From assembly GCF_014648655.1 (NCBI RefSeq), contig NZ_BMRN01000048.1:1-40500 (forward strand): a stretch of 40,500 bases of DNA. Reading direction: 5' to 3'. A program made the translations under genes and the position numbers. Under the pieces are notes generated by a model. It worked only from the letters and a program-made list of their open reading frames with translations, did not search any database and was not told the DNA's origin. The number at the start of each line of letters is the position of its first letter. Position 1 is the stretch's first letter. The DNA is from Streptomyces atratus (GTDB taxonomy: Bacteria; Actinomycetota; Actinomycetes; Streptomycetales; Streptomycetaceae). Positions 1 through 8,061 of the stretch are shown in pieces.

Positions 1-84
1 ACTCCCGCCTCGGCCAGATCAGCCCGATCGCCTACGAACAACGATCAACTACGCTGGCCACCGCCGCATGACAACCGGTGTCCA
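1..84 (+). mobile_element. 3' end of an IS3-type insertion element (orfB tail plus terminal repeat), partial at window edge
   Basis: Positions 3-71 read in one frame as a C-terminal tail containing GQISPIAYEQRS and end with TGA. The G-x-I/L-SP-x-x-Y-E motif near the end is typical of IS3-family OrfB (DDE) transposases. Just after the stop, CCGGTGTCCA (75-84) is the reverse complement of TGGACACCGG, which occurs at 12662 directly before an IS3-type orfA, so 75-84 looks like the core of the right terminal repeat. The element enters from the left of the window, and its end abuts the inhibitor-like gene on the other strand. Too little is visible to name the IS or to judge whether it is intact. 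Confidence 0.6.
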
Positions 85-266
85 CGATCAAGGGGAAAGC
101 CCCCGCTTCCCGTACCGTTGTCTCCGGTGTAGACACAGAAGGCACCCGGCGTGCACTGCCAGGCATCAGGTGCTGCGGAGGCCGAGGTGGGCGTGATGAG
201 CGTACTGACGAACGCTGTTGCGGCTGCCCCGGCGAATAACCCCATCCGCTTGCTGAACTTTCGCAT
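45..266 (-). pseudogene. Secreted peptidase-inhibitor-I36-like protein, C-terminus lost to IS insertion
   Basis: The 73-residue frame starts MRKFSKRMGLFAG and has a Sec signal peptide: basic N-region, hydrophobic core of roughly residues 8-24, and a likely cut after TPTSASA. The start of the mature part (DAWQC, FCVYTGDNGTG) resembles small secreted Streptomyces proteins of the peptidase inhibitor I36 type, which normally continue with several more cysteines to about 120-140 residues. Here the frame instead runs into the IS3-type end at 75-84 and stops at 45, so the last 15 or so residues are IS-derived. The ATG at 266 follows a G-rich stretch. I infer a gene cut by transposition; the family call rests on about 50 residues. 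Confidence 0.5.
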
Positions 267-750
267 ACTGCCCCCATCTGATTCGTGAGCCTTGTTGTGA
301 CGCCCACAATGATCGGCTGGGGCCATGAAGACAGTCCCCGAAGGCCGGACTGAAGGAGGGCGCAGAGAGACGTCCGGAGGTAGCAGAGGAGCGCTGCGGG
401 AGTGCGGATATGAATCGAGCGCCCCGTGCAGGGAGAGGATCTTTCTCCTTTCGCCGCAGCCGGTCATCCGCGCATTGCTGCCGCCTTCCGGGTCTGCTGG
501 TGCGCTGCCGCGCCGACGGGCGCCCGGCCCTCGCTGCCAGCCGCGTCCGTTCCCTGCGCAACCGCACCGCCCACCACGAGCCGCTGATCGACGGTGTCCC
601 CCCCACGGCCGGGCGCGATATCGGTCGAGCAACCGGCCGCGCCCGCCAGGATTCCCGCCCCTGTGCCGCATACGCTGGGCCCGCCGCGCGCCATCGGGCA
701 CGGCAGGCAGCGTGCGGCGGTCGGGGACACGGATCGGAAGGAAGAACGGG
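267..750. other. Intergenic stretch between divergent genes, no gene supported
   Basis: This 484-bp stretch separates the leftward inhibitor-like gene from the rightward 515-aa gene. Open frames cross it in several phases, but composition and codon use fit none of them. I see no tRNA, repeat or convincing hairpin. It presumably carries the two divergent promoters; I could not pick convincing -35/-10 boxes. Confidence 0.4.
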
Positions 751-2298
751 ATGACGCAGGCCGCGGAGAGCGAGCTGGACGAGCGGGTGCCGGGACGCCG
801 GTGGACAGTGCGTCTGGACGCCGCCGGCCGGGGCAGTGCGGCGGTGCGCGTCTCGTGCAGCCGCCCCGCCTGTGCCGAGCAGCGTCTGCCGTCCGCGGCC
901 GCCGGCCGTGTGGCGGCGGTCGCCCACCTCAAGGCCCACCTGCGCGCCGCCCCCGCCCCCAGGCCCGGGGCGTACTGCGCGTGCAGGGCCGAAGGCTGCC
1001 ACACCCATCTGCCCGACACCGGCCGGCATCCGCGTACCGAGCCCTGGCGGTGCGGCGGCCCGGTCGTCCTGGCCGTGGTCACCGACCGGGAAGGACGCTG
1101 GTGGCAGGCCACGGAGTGCTGCTCACGGTGCGCAGCCGCCACACCCGGAGCGAAGACCGCCGCCACCTCCCAGGCCTCCGGGCCCCAACACTTCGAACGT
1201 CCGGCCTCCGCAGCCCCGGGGGCGGGCGCGCCGCAGTTCTCCGACCGGCAGGTCGCGGCCGGGACGGAGGTTCCGGCGCCTCGCTCCGCACCCGTGCGGC
1301 GCCGCCCACCGCAGGTGAAGATCGCTCAGCGCGTCATCCCGCACGATCTGCGGCCCGCCGCCCTGCGGGACGAGCTCGTCGAACTCGGTGACCTCTTCCG
1401 CGCCTACCAACAGCGCAACGAGCCCGACCTGGCGCTCCTGGCCGACCTCCACACCCGCAAGGCCAGCGCCTTCACGGCCTGGGCCACGGCCACCGGCGAC
1501 GCGCGCCTGCGACTGGACGCCCAGCGCGCCGAGCAGGCCGCCACCGCCGCCCGCCTCCAGCACCAGCAGCGCACCGGCCACGCCACGCGCAACAACAGCG
1601 AACCCGACAGCAACACTCCGGCCGTGGCCCACCTGCTGACCGGCCCCGCCCAGTGGGCCCACGCCCGGTCCGTCCTGGCCCACGTCACCGACACCGCCCC
1701 GTTGCCCGGTCCGGAGGCGCGCCTGCTGGTGGTGATGCTGACTCTGCGTACCGCGCACACCGGAACGGGCAACCTCGTCGGCCAGGACCTCACCGGGCTG
1801 GGCCTGAGCGAGCCGGAAGACCTGGTCAAGCAGCTGGCCGAGTGCGGCTGGCTGCGCCTTCCCGGAACCCCCGGTGACCTGCTCGCTTCCCGGCCCGAGA
1901 ACCCCACCCCCATCACCGTCCCCTCCCTGGTTCCCGACGAGGACGCCCCGGGCCCGTTCACGTTCGGCAGGAAACTACGGCCCAAGCTCTCCGGCTGGGC
2001 ACAGAAGGTCGTCTCGGACAAGAAGCTCCGCAAGGCCAAGGCCACCGCCAGCACCCGGCTGCTCGCCCTGACGCTGGCCACCCAGACCGACGCCTCGGGA
2101 CGCCTCGGTCCCGGCGGCCAGGGCATCGCCCTGAATGCTCTTGCCGCCTGGGCCCCGGTAGGCTCCGGCGAGCTGCAGCACCTGGCCGACCAGCTGACCG
2201 CAGCGGACTGGCTCACCAACGCCGCCCTCACCGATACCCACCTCACCGGGCAGCTGACCGAGCGCGTCCTCCCGCTCACCTGTCCCCTTCAGGCTTGA
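751..2298 (+). CDS. Unknown 515-aa protein with Cys-rich N-terminal half and helical C-terminal half
   Basis: I chose the ATG at 751 (MTQAAESELDERV) because it follows AAGGAAG at a good distance; the open frame upstream lacks coding character. Residues 1-145 contain spaced cysteines (VSCSRPAC, CACRAEGC, ECCSRC) that could bind metal. A basic Pro/Ala-rich linker follows. From about residue 190 the protein is helical (LRDELVELGDLFRAY, LRLDAQRAEQAATAARLQ), and the last 200 residues look like repeated winged-helix-like units (LVKQLAECGWL, LADQLTAADWL). There is no signal peptide or membrane span. Similar unnamed proteins are common in Streptomyces, often in accessory DNA. Nucleic-acid binding is a guess from the Cys pairs and HTH-like helices. 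Confidence 0.7.
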   Translation: MTQAAESELDERVPGRRWTVRLDAAGRGSAAVRVSCSRPACAEQRLPSAAAGRVAAVAHLKAHLRAAPAPRPGAYCACRAEGCHTHLPDTGRHPRTEPWRCGGPVVLAVVTDREGRWWQATECCSRCAAATPGAKTAATSQASGPQHFERPASAAPGAGAPQFSDRQVAAGTEVPAPRSAPVRRRPPQVKIAQRVIPHDLRPAALRDELVELGDLFRAYQQRNEPDLALLADLHTRKASAFTAWATATGDARLRLDAQRAEQAATAARLQHQQRTGHATRNNSEPDSNTPAVAHLLTGPAQWAHARSVLAHVTDTAPLPGPEARLLVVMLTLRTAHTGTGNLVGQDLTGLGLSEPEDLVKQLAECGWLRLPGTPGDLLASRPENPTPITVPSLVPDEDAPGPFTFGRKLRPKLSGWAQKVVSDKKLRKAKATASTRLLALTLATQTDASGRLGPGGQGIALNALAAWAPVGSGELQHLADQLTAADWLTNAALTDTHLTGQLTERVLPLTCPLQA

Positions 2299-2613
2299 GG
2301 TACAGCACCCGTCAGAGTGAACCCACGACGGTGTCGTCCGCCTTGGCCCGCTCGTCCGCTGGATGATGAGCGGGCATGGCGCGAGGCGAGCCACGTTCCG
2401 GCCGCCGCCCGATGGAGCGGTACACCCGCCCCGGCGTCGACGCAGTCGCCCGACACGTTGCTGAGCGCGACCCAGCCGCACGCCACCGGACGTGACACCC
2501 CCTCGTTTGCGGCTGGTGACGATCCTGCTGGCCGATTCAGGTGGGTGTAGCCCTCCTGAAGAGACCTGCTTGAGCTGGGAAGCCGCGGACCGGGCTGCGT
2601 CCTGGACGTCGTG
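2299..2613. other. Intergenic stretch between convergent genes, nothing recognised
   Basis: This 315-bp stretch lies between the stop of the 515-aa gene and the stop of the leftward SDR gene. Short frames on both strands cross it but none resembles a known protein or has a ribosome binding site. I found no strong terminator hairpin with a T run. Confidence 0.4.
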
Positions 2614-3402
2614 TCAGGCGGTCTTGACAGATCCACCGTCGATCAGCAGGTCCGTGCCGGACATGCCGGCCGCCAGCGGTGAGGCGAGGTAGGCGACGGC
2701 CGTAGCGACCTCGGACGGTTCCAGCAGGCGGCCGGTGGTCATGCCCATCGCGGCCGGGATCTGAGCCAGCAACTGCTCCTGGGTAACCCCCATGGAGCGG
2801 GCCAGCTCCGCGCCGTAGCCATCCGGGCTCTCCCACATCGCGGTACGCACCGGGCCCGGCGAGATGGTGTTGATGCGCACGCCCTGCGGTCCGAACTCCT
2901 CCGCCAGTGCCTTGCCGAAGGCGGTCAGCGCGGCCTTCGCCGTGGTGTAGGTGACGGGCCCGGCATGCGGCATCCGGGCGCCGTTGGAGGAGATGTTGAC
3001 CAGCGCCCCGCGGCGGCGCAGCAGGCTGGGCAGCGCCGCCCGGCTGGTCCGCACGGCGGCCAGGAAGTTCAGGTCGAGGGACTGCTGCCACTGCTGGTCG
3101 GTGAAGGAGAGGAAGCCGCCGGTTTGGCCCTCTCCGCCGTCGCCGCCGCCGACGTTGTTGACGAGCAGGTCGAGGTCGCCGAGTTCGGTGGTGGCGCGGT
3201 CGATCAGCTGGGCGGGGGCGTCGGGGGTCAGCAAGTCCACCGGTATGGCCAGGGCGCCGGTCTCCTTCAGCTCCGGAGTGATGGTGCGGGCGGCGGCTAC
3301 CACGCGAACGCCCTCTGCGGTGAGCGCTTGGACGGTGGCCAGTCCGATGCCGCGGCTCGCGCCGGTGACCACGGCGGTGGTGTTCGTCAGCTGCAGATCC
3401 AT
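2614..3402 (-). CDS. SDR-family NAD(P)-dependent oxidoreductase
   Basis: This 262-aa protein is a classical short-chain dehydrogenase/reductase of normal length. The N-terminus has the cofactor motif TGASRGIG (residues 13-20), followed by LLVNNVGG. The catalytic Ser-Tyr-Lys set is visible in NISSNGARM and VTYTTAKAA, and the C-terminal SGTDLLIDGG is typical. The substrate cannot be read from sequence. The ATG at 3402 has AGGAG upstream. The gene is divergent from a TetR regulator, with a 122-bp gap carrying a perfect short palindrome, so local repression of this SDR by that regulator is the simple inference. Confidence 0.88.
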   Translation of the reverse strand: MDLQLTNTTAVVTGASRGIGLATVQALTAEGVRVVAAARTITPELKETGALAIPVDLLTPDAPAQLIDRATTELGDLDLLVNNVGGGDGGEGQTGGFLSFTDQQWQQSLDLNFLAAVRTSRAALPSLLRRRGALVNISSNGARMPHAGPVTYTTAKAALTAFGKALAEEFGPQGVRINTISPGPVRTAMWESPDGYGAELARSMGVTQEQLLAQIPAAMGMTTGRLLEPSEVATAVAYLASPLAAGMSGTDLLIDGGSVKTA

Positions 3403-3462
3403 GGATGCACTCCTGTCGTGACTATGAAACCAGTCGCGACTTCAGCGACGCCGTGAAGCTAG

Positions 3463-3477
3463 TAGATGCGACATCTA
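3463..3477. promoter_or_regulatory. Palindromic candidate operator for the adjacent TetR regulator
   Basis: TAGATG-CGA-CATCTA is a perfect 6-bp inverted repeat with a 3-bp centre. It lies in the divergent SDR/tetR gap, 61 bp before the SDR start and 48 bp before the chosen tetR start. A TetR dimer normally binds such a site between divergent genes. Binding is inferred. Confidence 0.5.
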
Positions 3478-3524
3478 TGATGCAAGTAAGCCATGAACGG
3501 CGTCCCCGATGTACTGTCTGGTCC

Positions 3525-4106
3525 ATGGAGACGAGGGGGCGCGCGCTGCGCGCCGATACGGAGCGGACGGTGCGGACGATCCTGGAGGCAGCCGAACGCG
3601 TGCTGGCCGCCGACCCGGCGGCGACCATGGAGCAGATCGCAGCAGCGGCCGGGGTGGCCCGCACCACCGTGCACCGGCGCTTCGCCACCCGCGAGGCATT
3701 GGTCGAGGCGCTGGCGACCTGGGCGACCGAGCGGTTCCACCAGGCCGTGGAGGCCGCGCGCCCGCTCACCTCCCCGCCGCTGGTTGCCCTGCACCAGGTG
3801 ACCGTCAACGTCCTTCAGGTGAAGATCGGCTGGAGCTTCGCGATGAGCCGGACCGCTCCGTCCGACCCCGAGGCGGCGCGAGTGCACGCCGACGTCTTGG
3901 CCCAGTGCGATCAGCTCTTCCGCCGCGCGCAGGAGGCCGGCCTCGTGTCTGCGGACACCGACCTGGAGTGGGCCCGCCGGGTCTACTACGCCCTGATCCA
4001 CGAGGCATCCGAGGAAGGGCGAGAGGTCGTCGATATCGGCGCCGTCGACCAGCTGGCCGCGCGTGTGGTGGACACCCTGCTGCACGGAGTCGGGGCACCG
4101 GTGTAG
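3525..4106 (+). CDS. TetR/AcrR-family transcriptional regulator
   Basis: With the ATG at 3525 (METRGRALRADTERTV) the protein is 193 aa, a normal TetR length. Residues about 10-60 form the HTH: ILEAAERVLAADPAATMEQIAAAAGVARTTVHRRFATREALVEAL. The rest is the helical ligand-binding and dimerisation part. Upstream in-frame ATGs overlap the palindrome at 3463-3477, so they are less likely starts. Divergent orientation to the SDR gene suggests control of that gene and of itself. The ligand is unknown. Confidence 0.85.
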   Translation: METRGRALRADTERTVRTILEAAERVLAADPAATMEQIAAAAGVARTTVHRRFATREALVEALATWATERFHQAVEAARPLTSPPLVALHQVTVNVLQVKIGWSFAMSRTAPSDPEAARVHADVLAQCDQLFRRAQEAGLVSADTDLEWARRVYYALIHEASEEGREVVDIGAVDQLAARVVDTLLHGVGAPV

Positions 4107-4206
4107 ACCTTGCCGCGAGGGCCGGTCGGGGGCCGGGCCCGCCGCAGTCCGACCTGCAACCTCCCGGATTAACCAATCCCTTCGAAAGGGCTGCTCCTAC
4201 TTCGGG

Positions 4207-4509
4207 TTATGCAACGAGGGAGAGGTCGAGGCGGGCGAGGTGGCCGGTCCGGGTGCGGTCGAGCGGGTGACCGCTCCACCAGGCGTCGAGACGAACCAGG
4301 TTCAGCGCGACCGCGGAGAAGGCGTGTTCGAGGTGTGTCTTGGGCAGGCCGCGGTAGCGGGCGCGTCGCATGCCGGTGTCCGGGAACAGCTCGCCCAGCT
4401 CATCGCGGACCCGCATCGCCAGCGGATACGGTCCGCGTGCTGTGACCGCGCGAGCCACCTGCGCGGTCAGCCCCGGCACCTGCGGCCAAGGCCGCGATTG
4501 CATCGACAT
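4207..4509 (-). pseudogene. Internally deleted IS1182-family transposase (N-terminus fused in frame to C-terminus)
   Basis: The 100-residue frame starts MSMQSRPWPQVPGLTAQVAR and continues MRVRDELGELFPDTG, the usual first 45 or so residues of IS1182-family transposases. It then passes without a stop into RYRGLPKTHLEHAFSAVALN, LVRLDAWW and HPLDRTRTGHLARLDLSL, the usual last 50 residues. About 400 middle residues with the catalytic DDE core are missing. The residue ARGPYPLAM where the family has a KGNP-like segment suggests further decay. This is a deletion derivative that cannot encode an active transposase; whether its ends can still be moved in trans is unknown. Confidence 0.75.
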
Positions 4510-4699
4510 CCAGCACCCCACACGCGACCGGAACGGCAAAACGGCCGCCACCCTGGCCAACGAGCCACACCGGATGGCACGGAATTAACCAGCAGGATCG
4601 GTGACAGCGTTCTTACCGGCACCCCGTCTTCGATGGACTCCTCAGCCGCCGGGACGGAGAAGCGTCCTGATCTCCTCCCCCACCGAGGGCGCATCCCGG

Positions 4700-5293
4700 T
4701 CAGTTCGATGGCTGAGGAAGAAGTTGGATCACGCCCACCGAGGTGTCCTCGATCGGCGAGGCGTGGACAGCGCGGACTATCCAGCTGCCGGGCGGCAGGG
4801 TGACGAGGGCTTGCTCCGGCATGCCTCCGCCGTTCGGGTATTCGACGCTGAGCTCGGTCCCGGCTGTCACGGAGTCCATGAGAACCGCGGGGCCGTCCGT
4901 CTCCCAGATACCGCACTCCTCCCACATGGTGGTGGGGTCGGCAAGCACGGTTTGGGCCGCGGCCATCAGTTCGGCCTCGCTGTTGGCGCCCAGCCAGCGA
5001 ACGAAGGCCTGGTGTTCCGGCAGATAGAAGCTGCTGGCGGGCTCGTCCGCCAGGACAAGTCCCTGGGCGCCCTCCTCGCCGACGGCGATCACTCCGACCA
5101 GACCCTCCACCTCGCAGGCGCGGTCGTAGTCGTCCCGAACGTCACCACTGCCGACGACCATCCCCGACTGGGTACAACCATGCCACCTGGTCAGCGCGGA
5201 AATCGGCACTACGATCAGCGGGCCGCCCATCGACTCGACCCAGGTGGGGGAAGGCTCGGTCAGGCCGGCTGCGGCGGAGGGGAACGTCGTCAC
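4700..5293 (-). CDS. Imm21-family immunity protein, orphan
   Basis: The 197-aa protein starts at GTG 5293. It carries the conserved stretch WVESMGGPLIVVPISAL and the segments DDYDRACEVEGLVGVI, LVLADEPAS, WEECGIWETDGPAVLMDS and GGMPEQALVTLPPGSW, which match the Imm21 (immunity protein 21) pattern in Streptomyces. Family members are soluble and predicted to neutralise toxins of polymorphic or contact systems. No toxin gene lies next to it; its neighbours are IS1182 and IS21 scars. It is therefore an orphan immunity gene or the survivor of a broken module. The start lacks a strong ribosome binding site, so a slightly different start is possible. Confidence 0.75.
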   Translation of the reverse strand: MTTFPSAAAGLTEPSPTWVESMGGPLIVVPISALTRWHGCTQSGMVVGSGDVRDDYDRACEVEGLVGVIAVGEEGAQGLVLADEPASSFYLPEHQAFVRWLGANSEAELMAAAQTVLADPTTMWEECGIWETDGPAVLMDSVTAGTELSVEYPNGGGMPEQALVTLPPGSWIVRAVHASPIEDTSVGVIQLLPQPSN

Positions 5294-5389
5294 GACGCCA
5301 GTATCCCCAGGGCCTCTGACAACGATCCTTCAGGCCGCCCAGCCCAACCCATCTCTTGACACCGAGACCCGCATATTAGAGGGGTCCCG

Positions 5390-5777
5390 ATGACGATCGT
5401 CTACGACCGGACCAAGACCGTCGGCACGTCGCCCCGGGCGAGGCGGTTCCACTGCCGCCGGACGTCTGACGAACAAACTCGGCACCTACCTGCGGCCCAG
5501 CGTCCTCGTGGACGACGAAGTCGGCTACCAGCCCCTCGAACGACCCGAGGCGAACCTGGTCTTCCAGGTCATCTCCAAGCGCTACGAGAAGGGCTCGATC
5601 ATCCTCACCTCGAACAAGACCTTCAGCGAATGGGGCCAGGTCTTCGGCGACGAGGTCCTCGCCACCGCCATCCTCGACCGCCTCCTGCACCACTGCGAAG
5701 TGATCTCCATCAACGGCCCGAGCTACCAGCTCAAGAACCGCCTCAAAGCCATCGAACGAGAGAACGAGGTGGCCTGA
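5390..5777 (+). pseudogene. IS21-family remnant: istA scrap followed by IstB C-terminus
   Basis: From about 5448 the frame AAGRLTNKLGTYLRPSVLV leads into DDEVGYQPLERPEANLVFQV, ISKRYEKGSIILTSNKTFSEWG and LDRLLHHCEVISINGPSYQL. This is the C-terminal part of the IstB AAA+ helper ATPase, including the DEVGY Walker B region; the Walker A half is gone. Just before it, in another phase, TIVYDRTKTV (5390 onward) resembles a piece of IstA, which normally precedes istB. Both genes are therefore truncated and the piece is a scar. It ends at TGA 5777. Confidence 0.72.
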
Positions 5778-5806
5778 CTGATCGTTTCAGGACGGCAGTT
5801 GGCCGA

Positions 5807-6181
5807 TCACTCGTTCTCAAGCCGTTGGAAGACGTCGTCGAACTCACCGACATCGAGCAGCCCCCTGATCACCTGGGTCATGCTGTTGATGCCGGGACCG
5901 CGCACGATCAGGCCATCTGAGCACCAGAAGTAGCGGCCGCCCAGGGCCTCACCGCTTCGAGACCAGTTCTCCATCAGGCGCTCGACCTCGGCGACGGTGC
6001 ACACCGTTGCGCTCCACCGAGATCCACCCGCCAACCGGACCTCGACGTCTACATTGCACACCGAGTCCAGATCCTCGTCAGGGCCGGGCAAGAACAATGC
6101 CTCAAAGTCCTCTGTGCGGACCCGATACCAGGGCTCATCCCACCCCAGCTCGACCGGTTCAGCCGATGTGCTGTGACTCAT
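5807..6181 (-). CDS. Unknown 124-aa soluble protein, possibly immunity-like
   Basis: The protein (MSHSTSAEPVELGWDEPWY to FDDVFQRLENE) is acidic and soluble, with no signal peptide or membrane span. It has alternating strand-like segments (VDVEVRLAGGSRWSATVCT, GGRYFWCSDGLIVRG) and a C-terminal helix. Size, acidity and the neighbouring Imm21 gene recall small immunity or adaptor proteins, but I recognise no family. Codon use is Streptomyces-like, so I think it is real. It lies between an IS21 scar and a GNAT gene, with no operon partner. Confidence 0.55.
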   Translation of the reverse strand: MSHSTSAEPVELGWDEPWYRVRTEDFEALFLPGPDEDLDSVCNVDVEVRLAGGSRWSATVCTVAEVERLMENWSRSGEALGGRYFWCSDGLIVRGPGINSMTQVIRGLLDVGEFDDVFQRLENE

Positions 6182-6330
6182 CGTGCGAGTGTCTCTGGTC
6201 GGGACGTCGGTCTCGACCTGGCTCCTCTGCCGTGCTGCCCGCCCGTGGACAGAGCCGGGGACGTTGGTCCGTACGCAACTTGGGAGGAAAGTCCGTACGC
6301 CGACAGGTCAGGACCCTGATCAGCGTGGAG

Positions 6331-6354
6331 GAGCAATTGTCAGGAGTTGTGGAT
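6331..6354. repeat. 24-bp block, copy 1 (probable IS256-type element end)
   Basis: This block, containing AATTGTCA and ending TTGTGGAT, matches 8969-8992 at 20 of 24 positions in the same orientation. The TCA at 6340-6342 is the stop codon of the GNAT gene read on the minus strand, so that gene runs into the block. Both copies sit beyond a gene that directly follows an IS256-type transposase remnant, so I read them as element ends. Confidence 0.5.
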
Positions 6355-6870
6355 TGGCTGAGATGCTGATGCGTTCTTGCGTTCCAGCAGGGTGACCGTG
6401 ACGCCGGGCGCGACCTGGCGCTCGCCGACAGGTATGAATCCGCGCCGACGATAGAGCGCGACCGCAGGCAGGTTGGCAGTTCCGGTGGAGACGATGGTCA
6501 GTTCCGCGGGCTCGATCGAGTCCAGCGCGTCGAGCAGTGCTGTTGCGACGCCGCGGCGATGCGCGACGGGATGGACCACGAGGCGGCAGATGTCCAGAGC
6601 GCCGTTCGGCAAGCGGGTCCAGGCGACCGCTCCGACAAGTCTCAACTCATCGCGAACCCCGAGGAAGGACTCGTCACATGCGCGCAACTGCTCGGGGGAC
6701 TCGTGCAGGGGCGGGATGCCGTCGAAGCCGATGAGCCGGGCTTCGACCGCGTAGGAGGCCCGTTGAAGGTCCCACAGATGACGCAGGGTGTCGGGATCAG
6801 ACAGGTCGAGCCGGACCGGTTCAGCAAAGGGCCGGTGGGATTCGGTGGCGGTGTGGCGTTGGCCGGTCAT
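6340..6870 (-). CDS. GNAT-family N-acetyltransferase
   Basis: This 176-aa protein has a GNAT fold pattern. The first 80 residues end at LVGAVAWTRLPNGALDICRL. The acetyl-CoA loop follows as VVHPVAHRRGVATALLDAL (R/Q-x-x-G-x-A type), then TGTANLPAVALYRRRGF, the usual motif B and final strands. The substrate is unknown. The ATG overlaps the stop of the IS256 transposase remnant by four bases (ATGA), and the last residues (SASQPIHNS) are encoded inside the 24-bp block at 6331-6354. The gene thus appears stitched between transposase end and element end, which may affect its expression and its C-terminus. Confidence 0.82.
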   Translation of the reverse strand: MTGQRHTATESHRPFAEPVRLDLSDPDTLRHLWDLQRASYAVEARLIGFDGIPPLHESPEQLRACDESFLGVRDELRLVGAVAWTRLPNGALDICRLVVHPVAHRRGVATALLDALDSIEPAELTIVSTGTANLPAVALYRRRGFIPVGERQVAPGVTVTLLERKNASASQPIHNS

Positions 6871-7260
6871 GCTGCGATCCTCTCAGAACGCTCGGCCAGG
6901 ACGCCGTTCTCGAACTTCGCGCCGGAGCGGACCAGGGCGACCAGGTGGCCTCCGATGATCGCGCACCAGCGTTCCTGGGCGGACTCGATGAGCCTGAACA
7001 CCATCGTCAAGGCGGCGGCCGGACTGCCGGCACCGCGGGTGACCTTGGTTCGCAGCTTGACCGTGGAGAACGTCGACTCGATCGGATTCGTGGTCCGCAG
7101 GTGGATCCAGTGCTCGGCCGGGAACGGGAAGTCGTACAACGCCAGCAGCTCCTCCACATCATCGGTGATCTTCGCGACGGCCTTGGGCCACTTCGCGGCA
7201 GGTGCGGGCGAACGCCTCGATCGCCTTCTCGGCGTTTGGGGGCGGCTGCATAGAGGCGGG
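6867..7260 (-). pseudogene. IS256-family transposase, 3' remnant with frameshift
   Basis: The frame reads AKITDDVEELLALYDFPFPA, HWIHLRTTNPIESTFSTVKL, RTKVTRGAGSPAAALTMVFR and LIESAQERWCAIIGGHLVAL, then FENGVLAERSERIAA and stop. This is the conserved C-terminal quarter of IS256-family (MULE-type DDE) transposases; the H-x-RTTN-PIES motif is diagnostic. Upstream of about 7200 the match continues in another phase (EKAIEAFART), so a one- or two-base deletion has broken the frame. The N-terminal two thirds are absent. The stop overlaps the GNAT start. Confidence 0.82.
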
Positions 7261-7686
7261 CACGGCCCGCCCGGTCGACGTGCGAAGGGCTCCCGGGCGG
7301 GCTCCGACTTCCACTTTGCCCGGCTTCTACGAATACCGCGTCCGGGCGGGGCCCTTGGCTGAGCCGAATGGAGCGGCGGGGCTGAACTGGCGGCGATGCC
7401 CTGGCGCCTTTCAGCAAAGGAGCGCATCGCTTGCAGTTCAGCCGACTCCGCACGCACCGACAGCACGCCTCGGCGCCGGGGGCGAGCGCGAGACGGCCCC
7501 GCCACCTGGACTCCCATGAGCATTGCCAGAGGTCACATCTACTCTCGAAACCGACATTCAGCGCGCCTGATGAGAGTGGGTGCCATGGGCGGTCGAAGGC
7601 CGGAAGACGGTCACGACTCGGATTGGGTGACGGATGGCTGGGCGGCCACGGCGTTGCCCACGGAGGATCCGGGGGCGACCGTTCGG
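7261..7686. other. Stretch between transposase and methyltransferase remnants, no gene recognised
   Basis: Several open frames cross this 426-bp region on both strands, but they are Arg/Pro/Ser-rich low-complexity translations with no recognisable motif, no good ribosome binding site and no consistent codon bias. It probably consists of decayed DNA. I see no hairpin or repeat of note. Confidence 0.35.
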
Positions 7687-8061
7687 CTATCTGCTGAGCT
7701 TCTGCTGGCCATGTTCCTTCACTGCGGTCCGGCCGTGACACAGTTCATTGATTTCGGCCGCTGTGATTCCAGCACTTCGGCGTTCGGGCGGGGGCCGAAC
7801 GGCATGCGGGGTCATCACGTGGAAGGATCCGCCGGGCACAAGAGGGTCTCGAACATCTTTCAGGAATTTCTCTTTCTCCTGAATAAATGTGTAGCTCAGG
7901 CGACTTGAAATCACGTCATAAAGGGGAAGCGTCGCCCATTCATCGCCTTCGGCGTTCCAGCACTGGAACGACAGGCCGCTCGTTCCCCGGTAGCGGGACC
8001 GGGCCAAAGAGATGGCCGTCTCTGCATAATCGACACCCAGAGCGCGCACCCCGTCCGCCCC
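7687..8061 (-). pseudogene. Class I SAM-dependent methyltransferase, 5'-truncated
   Basis: Read leftward from about 8061, the frame gives GADGVRALGVDYAETAISLA, RSRYRG, FQCWNAEGDEWATLPLYDVI and FLKDVRDPLVPGGSFHVMTP. These fit motif II (acidic VD), motif post-I and motif III (L-x-PGG) of a Rossmann methyltransferase. The glycine-rich SAM motif I, which should lie just upstream, is missing because the sequence switches at about 8061 to an unrelated gene on the other strand. The frame ends at 7687. It cannot bind SAM as it stands. Confidence 0.65.

Noticed and set aside
325..750. N-terminal extension of the 515-aa gene back to 325
   Set aside because: The extension is Arg/Pro-rich with no codon bias typical of genes here, and the ATG at 751 has a good ribosome binding site.
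4168..4591. Direct repeat ATTAACCA on both sides of the IS1182 remnant (4168-4175 and 4584-4591), as a target-site duplication
   Set aside because: The sequences just inside the two copies are not inverted repeats of each other, and 8 bp can recur by chance. Not strong enough to define the element's ends.
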